NCBI RefSeq assembly: GCF_018500185.1
Contig: NZ_JAHBGI010000011.1
Location: forward strand, 46,394-110,393
Length of the DNA stretch: 64,000 nucleotides
Direction of reading: 5' to 3'
Origin: Litoribacter ruber
GTDB lineage: Bacteria > Bacteroidota > Bacteroidia > Cytophagales > Cyclobacteriaceae
Shown here: positions 1 to 7,923 of the stretch, one piece after another
Position numbering within the stretch: the first letter of the stretch is position 1
How the letters are laid out: each line of letters begins with the position of its first letter
Position numbers and translations under genes: made by a program
The notes under the pieces: model-generated
The model's database searches: none
Told to the model about the DNA's origin: nothing
Seen by the model: the letters and a program-made list of their open reading frames with translations, nothing else

Positions 1-1183
1 TGGCTGCGGTATATTGGGGAATCATCATCCCAGAGTGCAAACCGGGATTTTTGATCAAAAACAGGGGCAAACCCCTCTGCCCTGATAGGAGCTGATAGGT
101 TCTTCTTTCAGCAATATTTCCGATTTCTGCCATGGCTATGGCCAAAAAGTCAAAACCCAAGGCCAAGGGCTGTCCGTGGAAATTTCCACCTGACACAATT
201 TGATCTTCCTCAGGGAAAATATTCGGGTTATCGGTCACCGCATTGATTTCCCTTTCAAAAACCCCCAAAACATAATTAAACGTATCGCGGGAAGCCCCAT
301 GAACTTGCGGGATGCAGCGGAAGGAATAAGGATCCTGAACCGCCTTGCTTTTAGATTCGGCAATTTCACTTCCTTTCAGCAGCCTTCTCATTTTGGCGGC
401 CGTCTCCACCTGACCCGGATGAGGTCTTATGGCATGGATATTTGGGTTGAATGGCTGCATGGTGCAATTAAATCCATCGATACAAATGGCTGCTATAATA
501 TCGGCCCATTCCAAAAGGCGCTTGCTGCTCATGAGACAATGAATACCATAGGCAAGCATAAACTGCGTCCCGTTGATCAGGGAAAGGCCCTCTTTGGACT
601 TTAACGTAATCGGAGTCCAGCTGAAATTCTTCAAAACTTCGCCTGCCTCTACAATTTTCCCTTCAAAATAAACCTCGCCCAAGCCAATCAGTGGCAAACT
701 CAGGTGAGAAAGCGGGGCCAAATCACCGGATGCCCCCAAGGAGCCCTGTCGATAGACCACCGGCAAAACATCATGATTATAAAAGTCCACCAATCGCTGA
801 ACGGTAATCAGTTGTACACCACTGTTGCCATAAGCCAGAGACTGGATTTTTGTCAGGAGCATGAGCTTGACAATCGCTTTTGGCACCTTTTCGCCCACCC
901 CACAGGCGTGAGACTTTAACAGGTTATACTGGAGCTCACTGATCTGGTCTTTTTCGATCCTTACATTTTGAAGATATCCAAATCCAGTGTTGATCCCATA
1001 AAAAAGTGCATCGTCATCCTCGGCAATCTTCCTGTCCAAGTAATCCCGACAAGCAGTAATCTTTTCAATAGCCTCCTCTGAAAGCTCAATGCCCATTTTT
1101 TTCTCTACTATATGCTCAATCTCCTGCAAACTCAGCCACTGTGAGCCAATTTGGTGGGTTTTCTTCTGCGAAATTTTATCCAT
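1..1183 (-). CDS. hutH: Histidine ammonia-lyase, 3' end beyond the window
   Basis: Aromatic amino-acid lyase that would deaminate L-histidine to trans-urocanate, the first step of histidine degradation, in the cytoplasm. Translating the minus strand from the ATG at 1183 gives 394 open codons running off the left edge; the family is about 500 residues, so roughly the last fifth is missing. The Ala-Ser-Gly triad that cyclises into the MIO cofactor lies at residues 151-153 in GSLGASGDLAPLSH, and the YGINTGFG motif lies near residue 62. A phenylalanine or tyrosine ammonia-lyase is the alternative; no other hut gene is visible here. The gene is divergent from a LysR regulator 202 bp away, which may control it. 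Confidence 0.9.
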   Translation of the reverse strand, partial: MDKISQKKTHQIGSQWLSLQEIEHIVEKKMGIELSEEAIEKITACRDYLDRKIAEDDDALFYGINTGFGYLQNVRIEKDQISELQYNLLKSHACGVGEKVPKAIVKLMLLTKIQSLAYGNSGVQLITVQRLVDFYNHDVLPVVYRQGSLGASGDLAPLSHLSLPLIGLGEVYFEGKIVEAGEVLKNFSWTPITLKSKEGLSLINGTQFMLAYGIHCLMSSKRLLEWADIIAAICIDGFNCTMQPFNPNIHAIRPHPGQVETAAKMRRLLKGSEIAESKSKAVQDPYSFRCIPQVHGASRDTFNYVLGVFEREINAVTDNPNIFPEEDQIVSGGNFHGQPLALGFDFLAIAMAEIGNIAERRTYQLLSGQRGLPLFLIKNPGLHSGMMIPQYTAA

Positions 1184-1198
1184 GTTGTTTTATGTATT

Positions 1199-1226
1199 GT
1201 ACTAGGTACTAAGTACTATGTACTAT
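1199..1226. repeat. Four tandem copies of a 7-bp unit GTACTAN
   Basis: GTACTAG, GTACTAA, GTACTAT and GTACTAT follow one another between hutH and the LysR gene. The unit is partly palindromic (GTAC), so the array can fold on itself. No function can be assigned; it looks like short intergenic repeat DNA. Confidence 0.7.
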
Positions 1227-1270
1227 GTTTTACTCGAATCAAGGCTAGATGCTAAATAGCAGCTCTCTCC

Positions 1271-1316
1271 GGTCTTCTGTCTTCGGTCTCCCCTCTTCCG
1301 TCTTCTGTCTCACTCC
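1271..1316. repeat. Pyrimidine-rich imperfect direct repeat (TCTTCTGTCT / TCTTCCGTCTTCTGTCT)
   Basis: One strand is almost purely C and T, with repeated GTCTTCTGTCT and CTCTTCCGTCTTCTGTCT units. It sits next to the GTACTAN array in the hutH/LysR intergenic gap. It resembles degenerate interspersed repeats rather than a coding or regulatory element. Confidence 0.5.
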
Positions 1317-1336
1317 AAATTTCCCCAATTCCATTA

Positions 1337-1356
1337 ATAATAAAAAATAGTATTAT
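1337..1356. promoter_or_regulatory. Inverted repeat ATAATA-N8-TATTAT, possible LysR-type operator
   Basis: A 6-bp inverted repeat with an 8-bp spacer lies 30 bp upstream of the LysR start and inside the divergent intergenic region. LysR proteins often bind T-N11-A dyads near their own divergent promoter, which fits in position and form. The segment is very AT-rich, so chance occurrence is possible. Confidence 0.3.
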
Positions 1357-1385
1357 CTTAACCCATTAATAACTTTAAGTGATCA

Positions 1386-2249
1386 ATGGAGATAAGACAG
1401 TTACAGTATTTCGTGGTGTTGGCTGAGGAGCTGCACTTCAACCGGGCAGCAGAAAAGCTTCACATCGTGCAACCTGCGCTTTCCAAGCAATTGCAGCAGC
1501 TAGAGCAGGAGTTGGGGGTGCGATTGATGAATCGGACTAAGCGGAAAGTCGAGCTTACTGAGGCTGGGGTGTATTTTTTCCATGAAGCTAAAGATATCCT
1601 GCACAGATTGGACAAGCTGAAAAACCAAACTCATCTTGTACAGTCTGGGGAAAAGGGTGAGCTTAAAATTGGATATGTAGGATCCTGTATCCACACGTTT
1701 TTACCTGACTTGCTTACTTCCTTAAATGCCAATTTTCCCCAAATCCAGACCTATCTCAACGAAATGACCTCCTCTGCCCAGTTGGCCGCCCTAGAAAACG
1801 GGGACTTGGATGTGGCCTTCGTACGGAATCCGATTCCAAGTCCAGAAATGGGGGAGAGGCTTGTCTTTAGTGAAACCTTTTCACTTGTTTTACCCCACCA
1901 TCATCCCGCCCCTGACCCACCTAACCTTTCGGAGCTCAAGACTGAAAAGTTTATACTTCCTCCAAAAACGGATGGGGACCTATATTATAAGGTGCAATTG
2001 AGCATATGTGAGGATGCGGGATTTTTGCCGGACATTGCCCATGAAACCGTCCATGGACATACGGTGTTAAGTCTTGTGGACCATGGGTTGGGGATTACGT
2101 TTTTGCCTACCTCATTTCAAAAAGTCACCAATGTGAATGTCAAATTCATTGAGCTTAAGCAGATTCCGCAAAGGGCCGAAATCACGGCGGTTTGGTTTAA
2201 AAACAACCCCAACCCCAGCCTAAAGAAGTTTGTGGAGTTATTAATATAA
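1386..2249 (+). CDS. LysR-family transcriptional regulator
   Basis: 287-residue LysR-type regulator. The N-terminal winged helix-turn-helix spans about residues 1-60 (MEIRQLQYFVVLAEELHFNR, then AAEKLHIVQPALSKQ), and a periplasmic-binding-like effector domain follows from about residue 90. The length is normal for the family, and the ATG at 1386 gives the canonical N-terminus. It is divergent from hutH, the usual arrangement for a LysR protein and its target, so it may regulate hutH or the downstream ABC exporter. The effector-binding half resembles the BenM/CatR/HcaR group, but ligand prediction is not possible. No unusual residues were seen. Confidence 0.92.
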   Translation: MEIRQLQYFVVLAEELHFNRAAEKLHIVQPALSKQLQQLEQELGVRLMNRTKRKVELTEAGVYFFHEAKDILHRLDKLKNQTHLVQSGEKGELKIGYVGSCIHTFLPDLLTSLNANFPQIQTYLNEMTSSAQLAALENGDLDVAFVRNPIPSPEMGERLVFSETFSLVLPHHHPAPDPPNLSELKTEKFILPPKTDGDLYYKVQLSICEDAGFLPDIAHETVHGHTVLSLVDHGLGITFLPTSFQKVTNVNVKFIELKQIPQRAEITAVWFKNNPNPSLKKFVELLI

Positions 2250-2258
2250 AAAAAGCCT

Positions 2259-2266
2259 TACCTTTG
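2259..2266 (+). promoter_or_regulatory. TACCTTTG, candidate -7 element for the ABC exporter
   Basis: Exact match to the Bacteroidota -7 consensus TAnnTTTG, 30 bp upstream of the ATG at 2297. No well-spaced TTTG -33 element is visible (the nearest TTTG, 2229-2232, is 26 bp away). Confidence 0.3.
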
Positions 2267-2296
2267 TCCCCGATTTAAATTGGGTTAGTATATTCT

Positions 2297-4087
2297 ATGG
2301 CTAAGAAAAGAGGAACCGCGCTGGAAGAACACGAGAAAAGGAAGCTAAACAAAGATAATTTTCGCAAATTAGGTGGAATTTTCGGCTTCATGATGCCCTA
2401 CAAGGCACCTTTCATCCTGGGCCTTCTCTTTTTGGTCCTATCCAGCCTGACCTTGCTCGCTTTCCCCTTTGTAGCAGGCAAACTTATCGACACGGCTTCC
2501 GGGCAAGCCTGGATTGTGAATGATATCAACAGCATTGCGCTGATTCTTGTCGGAATCCTCTTTGTCCAAAGTGTATTTTCATTTTTCCGCGTGTGGCTTT
2601 TCGCTCAAGTGAGCGAAAAATCCATGCGTGATATCCGAGTGGCCCTTTATGACCGGTTAGTCCATCTTCCTATGTCATTTTTCGACAAGAGGAGAACCGG
2701 AGAATTGATCAGTAGAATCACGGCTGATATTTCACTTTTGCAGGACACCTTTTCGGTGACTTTGGCGGAGCTGATCAGGCAATTGATCACCCTTCTAGCA
2801 GGTACGGTTTTTCTTTTTTACACCACCCCGAAACTCACCTTATTCATGTTGGCCACCTTCCCGGTGTTGGTACTGATTGCCATGGTTTTTGGAAAATATA
2901 TCCGAAAATTGAGCAAGGCTACCCAGGATGAGCTTGCTTCTGCCAATGTGATCGTGGAAGAAACCCTGCAGTCCATCATGACGGTAAAATCCTTTGCTGG
3001 AGAAGATTATGAAACACGAAGATACGGAACCGGACTCAACAGGGTGGTAAAAGTAGCCCTAAAGGCGGCCAGTTTCCGAGGCGCATTCATATCCTTCATC
3101 ATCTTTGCCCTTTTTGGCGGGATCGTGGCGGTGATGTGGTACGGGGCAACATTGGTGGCTACAGGAGCCATGAGCATCGGTGACTTGGTTTCTTTTGTGC
3201 TTTACACCACCTTCATCGGAGGCTCAATAGCTGGGTTGGGGGATATTTATGGCCAGGTACAAAAGGCAATTGGTTCTTCAGAGAGGGTATTGGAGATTTT
3301 GGATGAGAAGCCTGAGGAATCCTTGGCCGATTTTCAGCATACCAAGCTCAAGGGTGAGGTGGCCTTTCAGAATGTTGCCTTTAATTATCCAACCCGGCCT
3401 GATGTGCAGGTCCTTCGGAATATATCTTTCCACATTGCTCCGGGTCAGAAAATCGCCCTTGCAGGCCACAGTGGAGCGGGTAAGTCTACTATCATTCAGC
3501 TTTTGCTCAAATTTTACCAAGTAGGTGCCGGTGCGATCAAGATTGACGGCCAAAATGTGGATAAGTGGAACTTGAAACAGTTGAGGTCCAACGTGGGGAT
3601 CGTGCCCCAGGAGGTATTGCTCTTTGGCGGGAGCATCCGTGAAAACATTGCCTATGCAAAACCTGACGCCACAGAGGAAGACATCATGCTTGCCGCCAAA
3701 AAAGCCAACGCTTGGCAGTTTATCCAAAGCTTCCCCGATGGTTTGGACACATTGGTAGGGGAAAGAGGCGTAAAATTGTCAGGAGGCCAGCGTCAAAGAG
3801 TTGCCATTGCCAGGGCCATTCTCAAAAATCCCAGCATATTGATCCTAGACGAGGCCACCAGCTCCCTGGATGCCGAATCCGAATCCCTGGTTCAAGAAGC
3901 CATGGATGAACTGATGAAAGGCCGGACCACCATCATTATCGCCCACAGATTGTCCACCATCAGAAAGGTAGACCGAATTTATGTATTGAAGGAAGGCCAG
4001 ATCGTGGAAGAAGGCACCCATGACTCTCTAGCGCACAAGGATGAAGGCTTCTATGCCAACTTGGTAAGGTTGCAGTTTGCCGAATAG
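2297..4087 (+). CDS. ABC transporter, fused permease and ATPase (exporter, MsbA/ABCB type)
   Basis: 596-residue half-transporter expected to dimerise in the inner membrane and export a lipid, peptide or drug. A six-helix transmembrane domain covers about residues 30-325. The nucleotide-binding domain carries Walker A GHSGAGKST (Lys396), signature LSGGQRQR (about 494-501), Walker B ILILDEA (Asp518, Glu519) and the H-loop His550. All catalytic residues are present. Length and order match MsbA/BmrA-type exporters; the substrate cannot be told from sequence. It stands alone, 47 bp after the LysR gene, with a -7-like element upstream and a hairpin terminator just downstream. Confidence 0.93.
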   Translation: MAKKRGTALEEHEKRKLNKDNFRKLGGIFGFMMPYKAPFILGLLFLVLSSLTLLAFPFVAGKLIDTASGQAWIVNDINSIALILVGILFVQSVFSFFRVWLFAQVSEKSMRDIRVALYDRLVHLPMSFFDKRRTGELISRITADISLLQDTFSVTLAELIRQLITLLAGTVFLFYTTPKLTLFMLATFPVLVLIAMVFGKYIRKLSKATQDELASANVIVEETLQSIMTVKSFAGEDYETRRYGTGLNRVVKVALKAASFRGAFISFIIFALFGGIVAVMWYGATLVATGAMSIGDLVSFVLYTTFIGGSIAGLGDIYGQVQKAIGSSERVLEILDEKPEESLADFQHTKLKGEVAFQNVAFNYPTRPDVQVLRNISFHIAPGQKIALAGHSGAGKSTIIQLLLKFYQVGAGAIKIDGQNVDKWNLKQLRSNVGIVPQEVLLFGGSIRENIAYAKPDATEEDIMLAAKKANAWQFIQSFPDGLDTLVGERGVKLSGGQRQRVAIARAILKNPSILILDEATSSLDAESESLVQEAMDELMKGRTTIIIAHRLSTIRKVDRIYVLKEGQIVEEGTHDSLAHKDEGFYANLVRLQFAE

Positions 4088-4102
4088 CATCCCCAGAACA
4101 AC

Positions 4103-4135
4103 GAATCCCAAATGCATGGGATTCCTTACTTTTAT
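4103..4135 (+). terminator. Hairpin terminator after the ABC exporter gene
   Basis: GAATCCCA (4103-4110), a 6-nt loop and TGGGATTC (4117-4124) form a perfect 8-bp stem followed by a T-rich stretch. It lies 16 bp after the stop codon. Confidence 0.6.
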
Positions 4136-4148
4136 TATACATCCAACA

Positions 4149-4183
4149 CGGGTCCTCGTCGCCTCCCCTTCGGGTCCTCGTCG
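4149..4183. repeat. 13-bp direct repeat CGGGTCCTCGTCG with 22-bp period
   Basis: Two exact copies of CGGGTCCTCGTCG at 4149-4161 and 4171-4183, followed by a partial third GGGTCCCC. The segment is distinctly GC-rich compared with the surrounding intergenic DNA. Further small inverted repeats follow at 4209-4228 (TCAGGC/GCCTGA) and 4240-4262 (CCAAATG/CATTTGG). The 272-bp gap between 4088 and 4359 contains no gene that I can see. Confidence 0.6.
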
Positions 4184-4359
4184 GGTCCCCTATGGGTTTT
4201 TACATATTTCAGGCGAACTGAAGCCTGAGTAAATTGTGCCCAAATGCCTATTCCTCATTTGGCAATAGCATACCCTTTCCAACTTTTGGGCATTAGCTTC
4301 TACTTACAATTGTAAATAGGCTATATTTATTACTTTGTTCTACCAAACTTTATCCACTC

Positions 4360-5676
4360 ATGAAATATCTTTTCATTCTGATAGGCTGTTTGACAATGGT
4401 CGGTTATCAAACCCAAGCCCAAACACAGGAGTCTTATTTGGAAGAAATTTTTCCAGAAATAGAAGAGCTTTATAAGCATTTCCACCAATATCCGGAGCTA
4501 TCCCTACAAGAGGAAAAAACTGCCGCAAAGATAGCTGAGGAGCTGAAAAATTTAGGTTTTGAGGTCACTGAGGGCATTGGCGGTCATGGTGTAGTGGGGA
4601 TATTTGAAAACGGTGAAGGCCCAACCCTGCTTGTCAGGACAGATATGGACGCCTTGCCTTTGGAAGAAAAGACCGGCCTTCCCTATGCTAGCAAGCAAAA
4701 GGGAGTGACCGGTGATGGGAAGGAAACCTTTATCATGCAGGCCTGCGGTCACGATGTGCATATGAGTGTGTTTTTGGGCACGGCCCGCATGCTGATGAAT
4801 TTCAAGAACGAGTGGCAGGGAACGCTAATGATGATCGGCCAACCAGCTGAGGAAAATGGATTGGGTGCATACAATATGTTAAATGACGGTTTATTTGAGC
4901 GTTTTCCTTACCCCGATTACGCCATCGCCCTGCATGATACGCCCCATTTGCCTGCGGGAAGCATCGGATACAAGGCCGGGCCGCTCATGGCGGGTGTGGA
5001 TATGATGAATGTGAAGGTTCACGGTGAGGGTGGCCATGGGGCAGCTCCCCATATGACCATAGATCCTGTGGTGATGAGTGCCCAGATGATTCAGGCTTAC
5101 CAATCCATCGTAAGCCGAAGAATCGCTCCTACTGAGCCAGCAGTGGTATCAGTTGGCTCCATCCGCGGGGGCCATGTGCACAACATTATTCCTGATGAAG
5201 TGGAAATGCAGCTGACCTTAAGGTATTACAATCCTGAAATCAGGGAAACTTTAATTGAAAACATCAAAAAAATCAGCGAACATGTAGCCCGATCAGCAGG
5301 AATGCCAGAGGACAAACTCCCCACCTACTGGATCAGGGAGCCCTACACACCGCCTTTGATAAACGATGATGAACTCACTGAGCTGATGGTTGGGGTATTT
5401 AAGGCCAATTTTGAAGAAAATAAGATAGTGGAAATTGAAGCCGAAATGATAGGGGAGGACTTTAGCCGCTATGGCATTCAAGAGCCAGCGGTTCCGATAT
5501 CTATGTTTTTTTTGGGGGCTACGCCAAATGACCTTTTCAAGCAGGCTAAAGAAAACGGCAAGGAAATCCCTGGCTTACACAGTCCGCTTTTCGCTCCAGA
5601 AGTAGAGCCCACATTGAAAACAGGGATTAAGGCAATGAGTTTGTTTGCGATGGAGATTTTCAATTCAACAAGATAA
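4360..5676 (+). CDS. Secreted M20D-family amidohydrolase (amino-acyl amide hydrolase)
   Basis: 438-residue zinc amidohydrolase of the M20D family (hippurate, indole-acetyl-amino-acid and aminobenzoyl-glutamate hydrolases), cleaving an acyl-amino-acid amide bond. A Sec signal peptide (MKYLFILIGCLTMVGYQTQA) predicts export to the periplasm. Metal ligands are visible as Cys129 and His131 in CGHDVH, Glu164/Glu165 in QPAEEN and His192 in ALHDTPH; the dimerisation-domain motif GGHGAAP follows near residue 223. Length is typical. The substrate is unknown. An AbgT-type transporter is encoded 0.6 kb away on the opposite strand, the family that imports p-aminobenzoyl-glutamate, so a link is possible but the two genes are convergent and not co-transcribed. 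Confidence 0.9.
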   Translation: MKYLFILIGCLTMVGYQTQAQTQESYLEEIFPEIEELYKHFHQYPELSLQEEKTAAKIAEELKNLGFEVTEGIGGHGVVGIFENGEGPTLLVRTDMDALPLEEKTGLPYASKQKGVTGDGKETFIMQACGHDVHMSVFLGTARMLMNFKNEWQGTLMMIGQPAEENGLGAYNMLNDGLFERFPYPDYAIALHDTPHLPAGSIGYKAGPLMAGVDMMNVKVHGEGGHGAAPHMTIDPVVMSAQMIQAYQSIVSRRIAPTEPAVVSVGSIRGGHVHNIIPDEVEMQLTLRYYNPEIRETLIENIKKISEHVARSAGMPEDKLPTYWIREPYTPPLINDDELTELMVGVFKANFEENKIVEIEAEMIGEDFSRYGIQEPAVPISMFFLGATPNDLFKQAKENGKEIPGLHSPLFAPEVEPTLKTGIKAMSLFAMEIFNSTR

Positions 5677-5680
5677 TTTC

Positions 5681-6100
5681 TTAAAAAGAGAACCCTGAAG
5701 CTAAGTTGAAGTTTCTGCCAGCCAAATAAATCAAGAGTGCTGTGCCACCAAGTATCCCGATCGTTAATCCTGGAGATACTTTATTTTGCTGTATTTCAAC
5801 AATTCTTTCGAAAGGAATGTCTATAACCATTCCACGTGAAGCGCGGTCTTTGTTATCCGCACTTTCAACCTTTAAAGAATTTTCTTCAAAGGAAAGGATT
5901 TTGGCTTGAATGGTATTACCACTGTTCATAGTGATCTTATACCTTTTCCCAATCTCTAAAAAATCCAAATTTCTCCTATCCGTCCAATCAATATGTTCAG
6001 GATCAGATCTCTTATGAGGTCCGACATTCTGATAAGCAGAACACCCCAAGTTCAAAATCAAAATGAGGCTAAAGATCGAGCAAAACAGAGCATTTTTCAC
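5681..6100 (-). CDS. Small predicted lipoprotein of unknown function
   Basis: 139 residues. The N-terminus (hydrophobic stretch ending LNLGC, Cys20) is a lipoprotein signal, so the product is probably anchored to a membrane facing the periplasm. Residues 50-100 read as a small beta-rich unit (GKRYKITMNSGNTIQAKILS), and a glycine-rich hydrophobic stretch (ISPGL-type, about residues 113-128) may be a second membrane contact. Such proteins are common in Bacteroidota with no known role. It lies downstream of the AbgT gene on the same strand, with a 208-bp gap, and ends 4 bp from the end of the convergent amidohydrolase gene. Confidence 0.75.
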   Translation of the reverse strand: MKNALFCSIFSLILILNLGCSAYQNVGPHKRSDPEHIDWTDRRNLDFLEIGKRYKITMNSGNTIQAKILSFEENSLKVESADNKDRASRGMVIDIPFERIVEIQQNKVSPGLTIGILGGTALLIYLAGRNFNLASGFSF

Positions 6101-6257
6101 GATAAAAGTTTCAAAGTGAAGTAAATGGTATTAATACGATTATCACTTCATACTCTACTTTATATCTAAATTTACAAATTTATTTCTGTATTTGATTTTA
6201 TTATATAGAATTTAATTTTGATAAAAATAAGGATTGCAAATTTCAAATTGAATTTGA

Positions 6258-6300
6258 AAACCTGCCAGGTTTGATCTATTTTTTTCAAAACCTGGCAGGA
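6258..6300. repeat. CCTGCCAGGTTTGA inverted repeat (interspersed hairpin family)
   Basis: CCTGCCAGGTTTGA (6261-6274), about 10 nt of mostly T, then TCAAAACCTGGCAGG (6285-6299) form a stem of about 14 bp with one bulged base. It lies 8 bp after the AbgT stop and may act as its terminator. The same CCTGCCAG/CTGGCAGG arms recur at 57034-57080, which marks a dispersed repeat family. Confidence 0.75.
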
Positions 6301-6308
6301 TTAAATGC

Positions 6309-7865
6309 TTATCTCACCATGATATATTCATACGAGGACTGCAGTCCCAGCGGGTATCCCACAGCCCAGTAGCCAAGCAGGAAGATTGTCCAGACGATAA
6401 GTAGAACCACTGAATATGGGATCATTATCGATACGAGGGTTCCGATACCAGTGGACTTGACATAACGCTGGCAGAAGACCACCACCAATGGGAAATAAGG
6501 CAACAGAGGTGTGATGATATTCGAGACGGAATCCCCAACACGATAGGCGGCTTGAGTTAAATCTGGAGAAATACCCAACTGCATCAGCATCGGAACAAAT
6601 ATGGGGCTAATCAGCGCCCATTTAGCGGAAGCCGAGCCCACCAAAAGGTTCACAAATGCAGTCAGAAATACGATTCCCACTATGGTAACCTGACCAGGCA
6701 AATTCATGCTTTCTAAGAAATTAGCTCCTTTTAAGGCTGTCATCGCGCCGATATTTGACTTCGCAAAGGCATCTATAAATAAAGCGCAGAAAAATGCCAT
6801 CACGATATAGTGGGCCATACTTCCCATGGCTTTGCTCATGGAGGCTATGGCGTCTTTCATTTCCTTATAAGTACCGGAAGCGAACCCATACACAAGCCCT
6901 GGCAACCAGAAAAGGAAGAAAATCAAGGGCACGATAGATTTCATCAGTGGTGCGGCTAGAGAAGTTATTTCTCCATCTGCATCCCTAAGCGCGGAATCCA
7001 GTGGATAAGCCCACACTACCAATCCTGTCAAACCCAAAATCATCACTAGGGAAGCCAGCCAAAAAGCTTTCTTTTCCTTTGAGCCGATTTCTTCCATCTT
7101 GGGGGCATCGGTCATGTCTTCATCCACTTTGGCTGTTTTATTCAGCCTAGGCTCGATCACCCTATCGGTCAAAAACCAAGCAACCGCCACCACCACAATA
7201 CTGGATGAACCGGTGAAAAACCAGTTATTTAATGGGTTTAGGCTAATAGTAGGGTCAATAATTCTTGCTGCTGATTGGGTGAAGCTTTGAATTAAGGGAT
7301 CTATGCCTGAAGGAATAAAATTGGCGCTAAAACCACCGGAAACCCCGGCAAAAGCCGCTGCAATTCCCGCCAAGGGGTGACGACCTGCTGCATAAAATAT
7401 CACGCCTCCCAAGGGAATTACCAACACATACCCTGCATCAGCAGCGGTATGGCTGACAATGGCCACCAACACCAAAATAGGCGTGAGCAGCATTTGGGGG
7501 GTAAAATTGAGCAAATATTTAAGCCCTGCATTGATGTAACCCGAATGTTCCGCCACACCAACACCCAACATGGCCACCAACACTACGCCCATAGGAGGGA
7601 AGGTGATGAACACATTGACCATGTTAGAAAGGAAAGCAGCCAGCTGGGTGCCGGTAAGTAAATTTAAAACTCGAAGTTCTTCGCCTGTTCTGGGGTCGAT
7701 TTCACCAAAGTCGATGGGGGCCAACATGGCGGAAAGCACCCAGGTGGCTAGCATTAGAATCAGGAAAAGGATAGCAGGGTCAGGGAGTTTATTGCCTGCA
7801 TATTCGATTACATCTAGAAACCTGTCTAGAAGGGATTTTTGCTTTTTTTCTTGTGTGGGAATCAT
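6309..7865 (-). CDS. AbgT-family transporter
   Basis: 518-residue polytopic inner-membrane protein of the AbgT family, whose characterised members import p-aminobenzoyl-glutamate or export sulfonamides by ion coupling. Family-typical stretches are visible: NKLPDPAILFLILML near the N-terminus, VSHTAADAGYVLVIPLGGVIFYAAGRHP in pieces around residues 130-160, ANFIPSGIDPLIQ, and the C-terminal GDSVSNIITPLLPYFPLVV. About a dozen hydrophobic segments are present. It is transcribed away from the LytTR regulator, which sits 58 bp upstream on the same strand. A secreted M20D amidohydrolase nearby could supply substrate, but that is inference. Confidence 0.9.
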   Translation of the reverse strand: MIPTQEKKQKSLLDRFLDVIEYAGNKLPDPAILFLILMLATWVLSAMLAPIDFGEIDPRTGEELRVLNLLTGTQLAAFLSNMVNVFITFPPMGVVLVAMLGVGVAEHSGYINAGLKYLLNFTPQMLLTPILVLVAIVSHTAADAGYVLVIPLGGVIFYAAGRHPLAGIAAAFAGVSGGFSANFIPSGIDPLIQSFTQSAARIIDPTISLNPLNNWFFTGSSSIVVVAVAWFLTDRVIEPRLNKTAKVDEDMTDAPKMEEIGSKEKKAFWLASLVMILGLTGLVVWAYPLDSALRDADGEITSLAAPLMKSIVPLIFFLFWLPGLVYGFASGTYKEMKDAIASMSKAMGSMAHYIVMAFFCALFIDAFAKSNIGAMTALKGANFLESMNLPGQVTIVGIVFLTAFVNLLVGSASAKWALISPIFVPMLMQLGISPDLTQAAYRVGDSVSNIITPLLPYFPLVVVFCQRYVKSTGIGTLVSIMIPYSVVLLIVWTIFLLGYWAVGYPLGLQSSYEYIMVR

Positions 7866-7885
7866 GGGCTTAAATTTGGGAAAAC

Positions 7886-7893
7886 CAAATGTA
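7886..7893 (-). promoter_or_regulatory. TACATTTG, candidate -7 element for the AbgT gene
   Basis: On the minus strand TACATTTG matches the Bacteroidota -7 consensus TAnnTTTG and lies 21 bp upstream of the ATG at 7865. No clear -33 TTTG is seen at the expected spacing. Confidence 0.3.
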
Positions 7894-7923
7894 AGCAGCC
7901 CTACTAAAATATAAAAGGAATCT

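Noticed and set aside
200..919. Open reading frames on the plus strand at 200-604 and 704-919
   Set aside because: They are antisense to the hutH reading frame, which has strong family motifs throughout; the plus-strand products resemble nothing.
1199..1226. Possible CRISPR-like array
   Set aside because: The 7-bp units are contiguous, with no spacers and no cas genes in the window.
5829..5844. CATTCCACGTGAAGCG, a weak parS-like word in the lipoprotein gene
   Set aside because: Only about 12 of 16 positions match, so it is not a credible ParB site.
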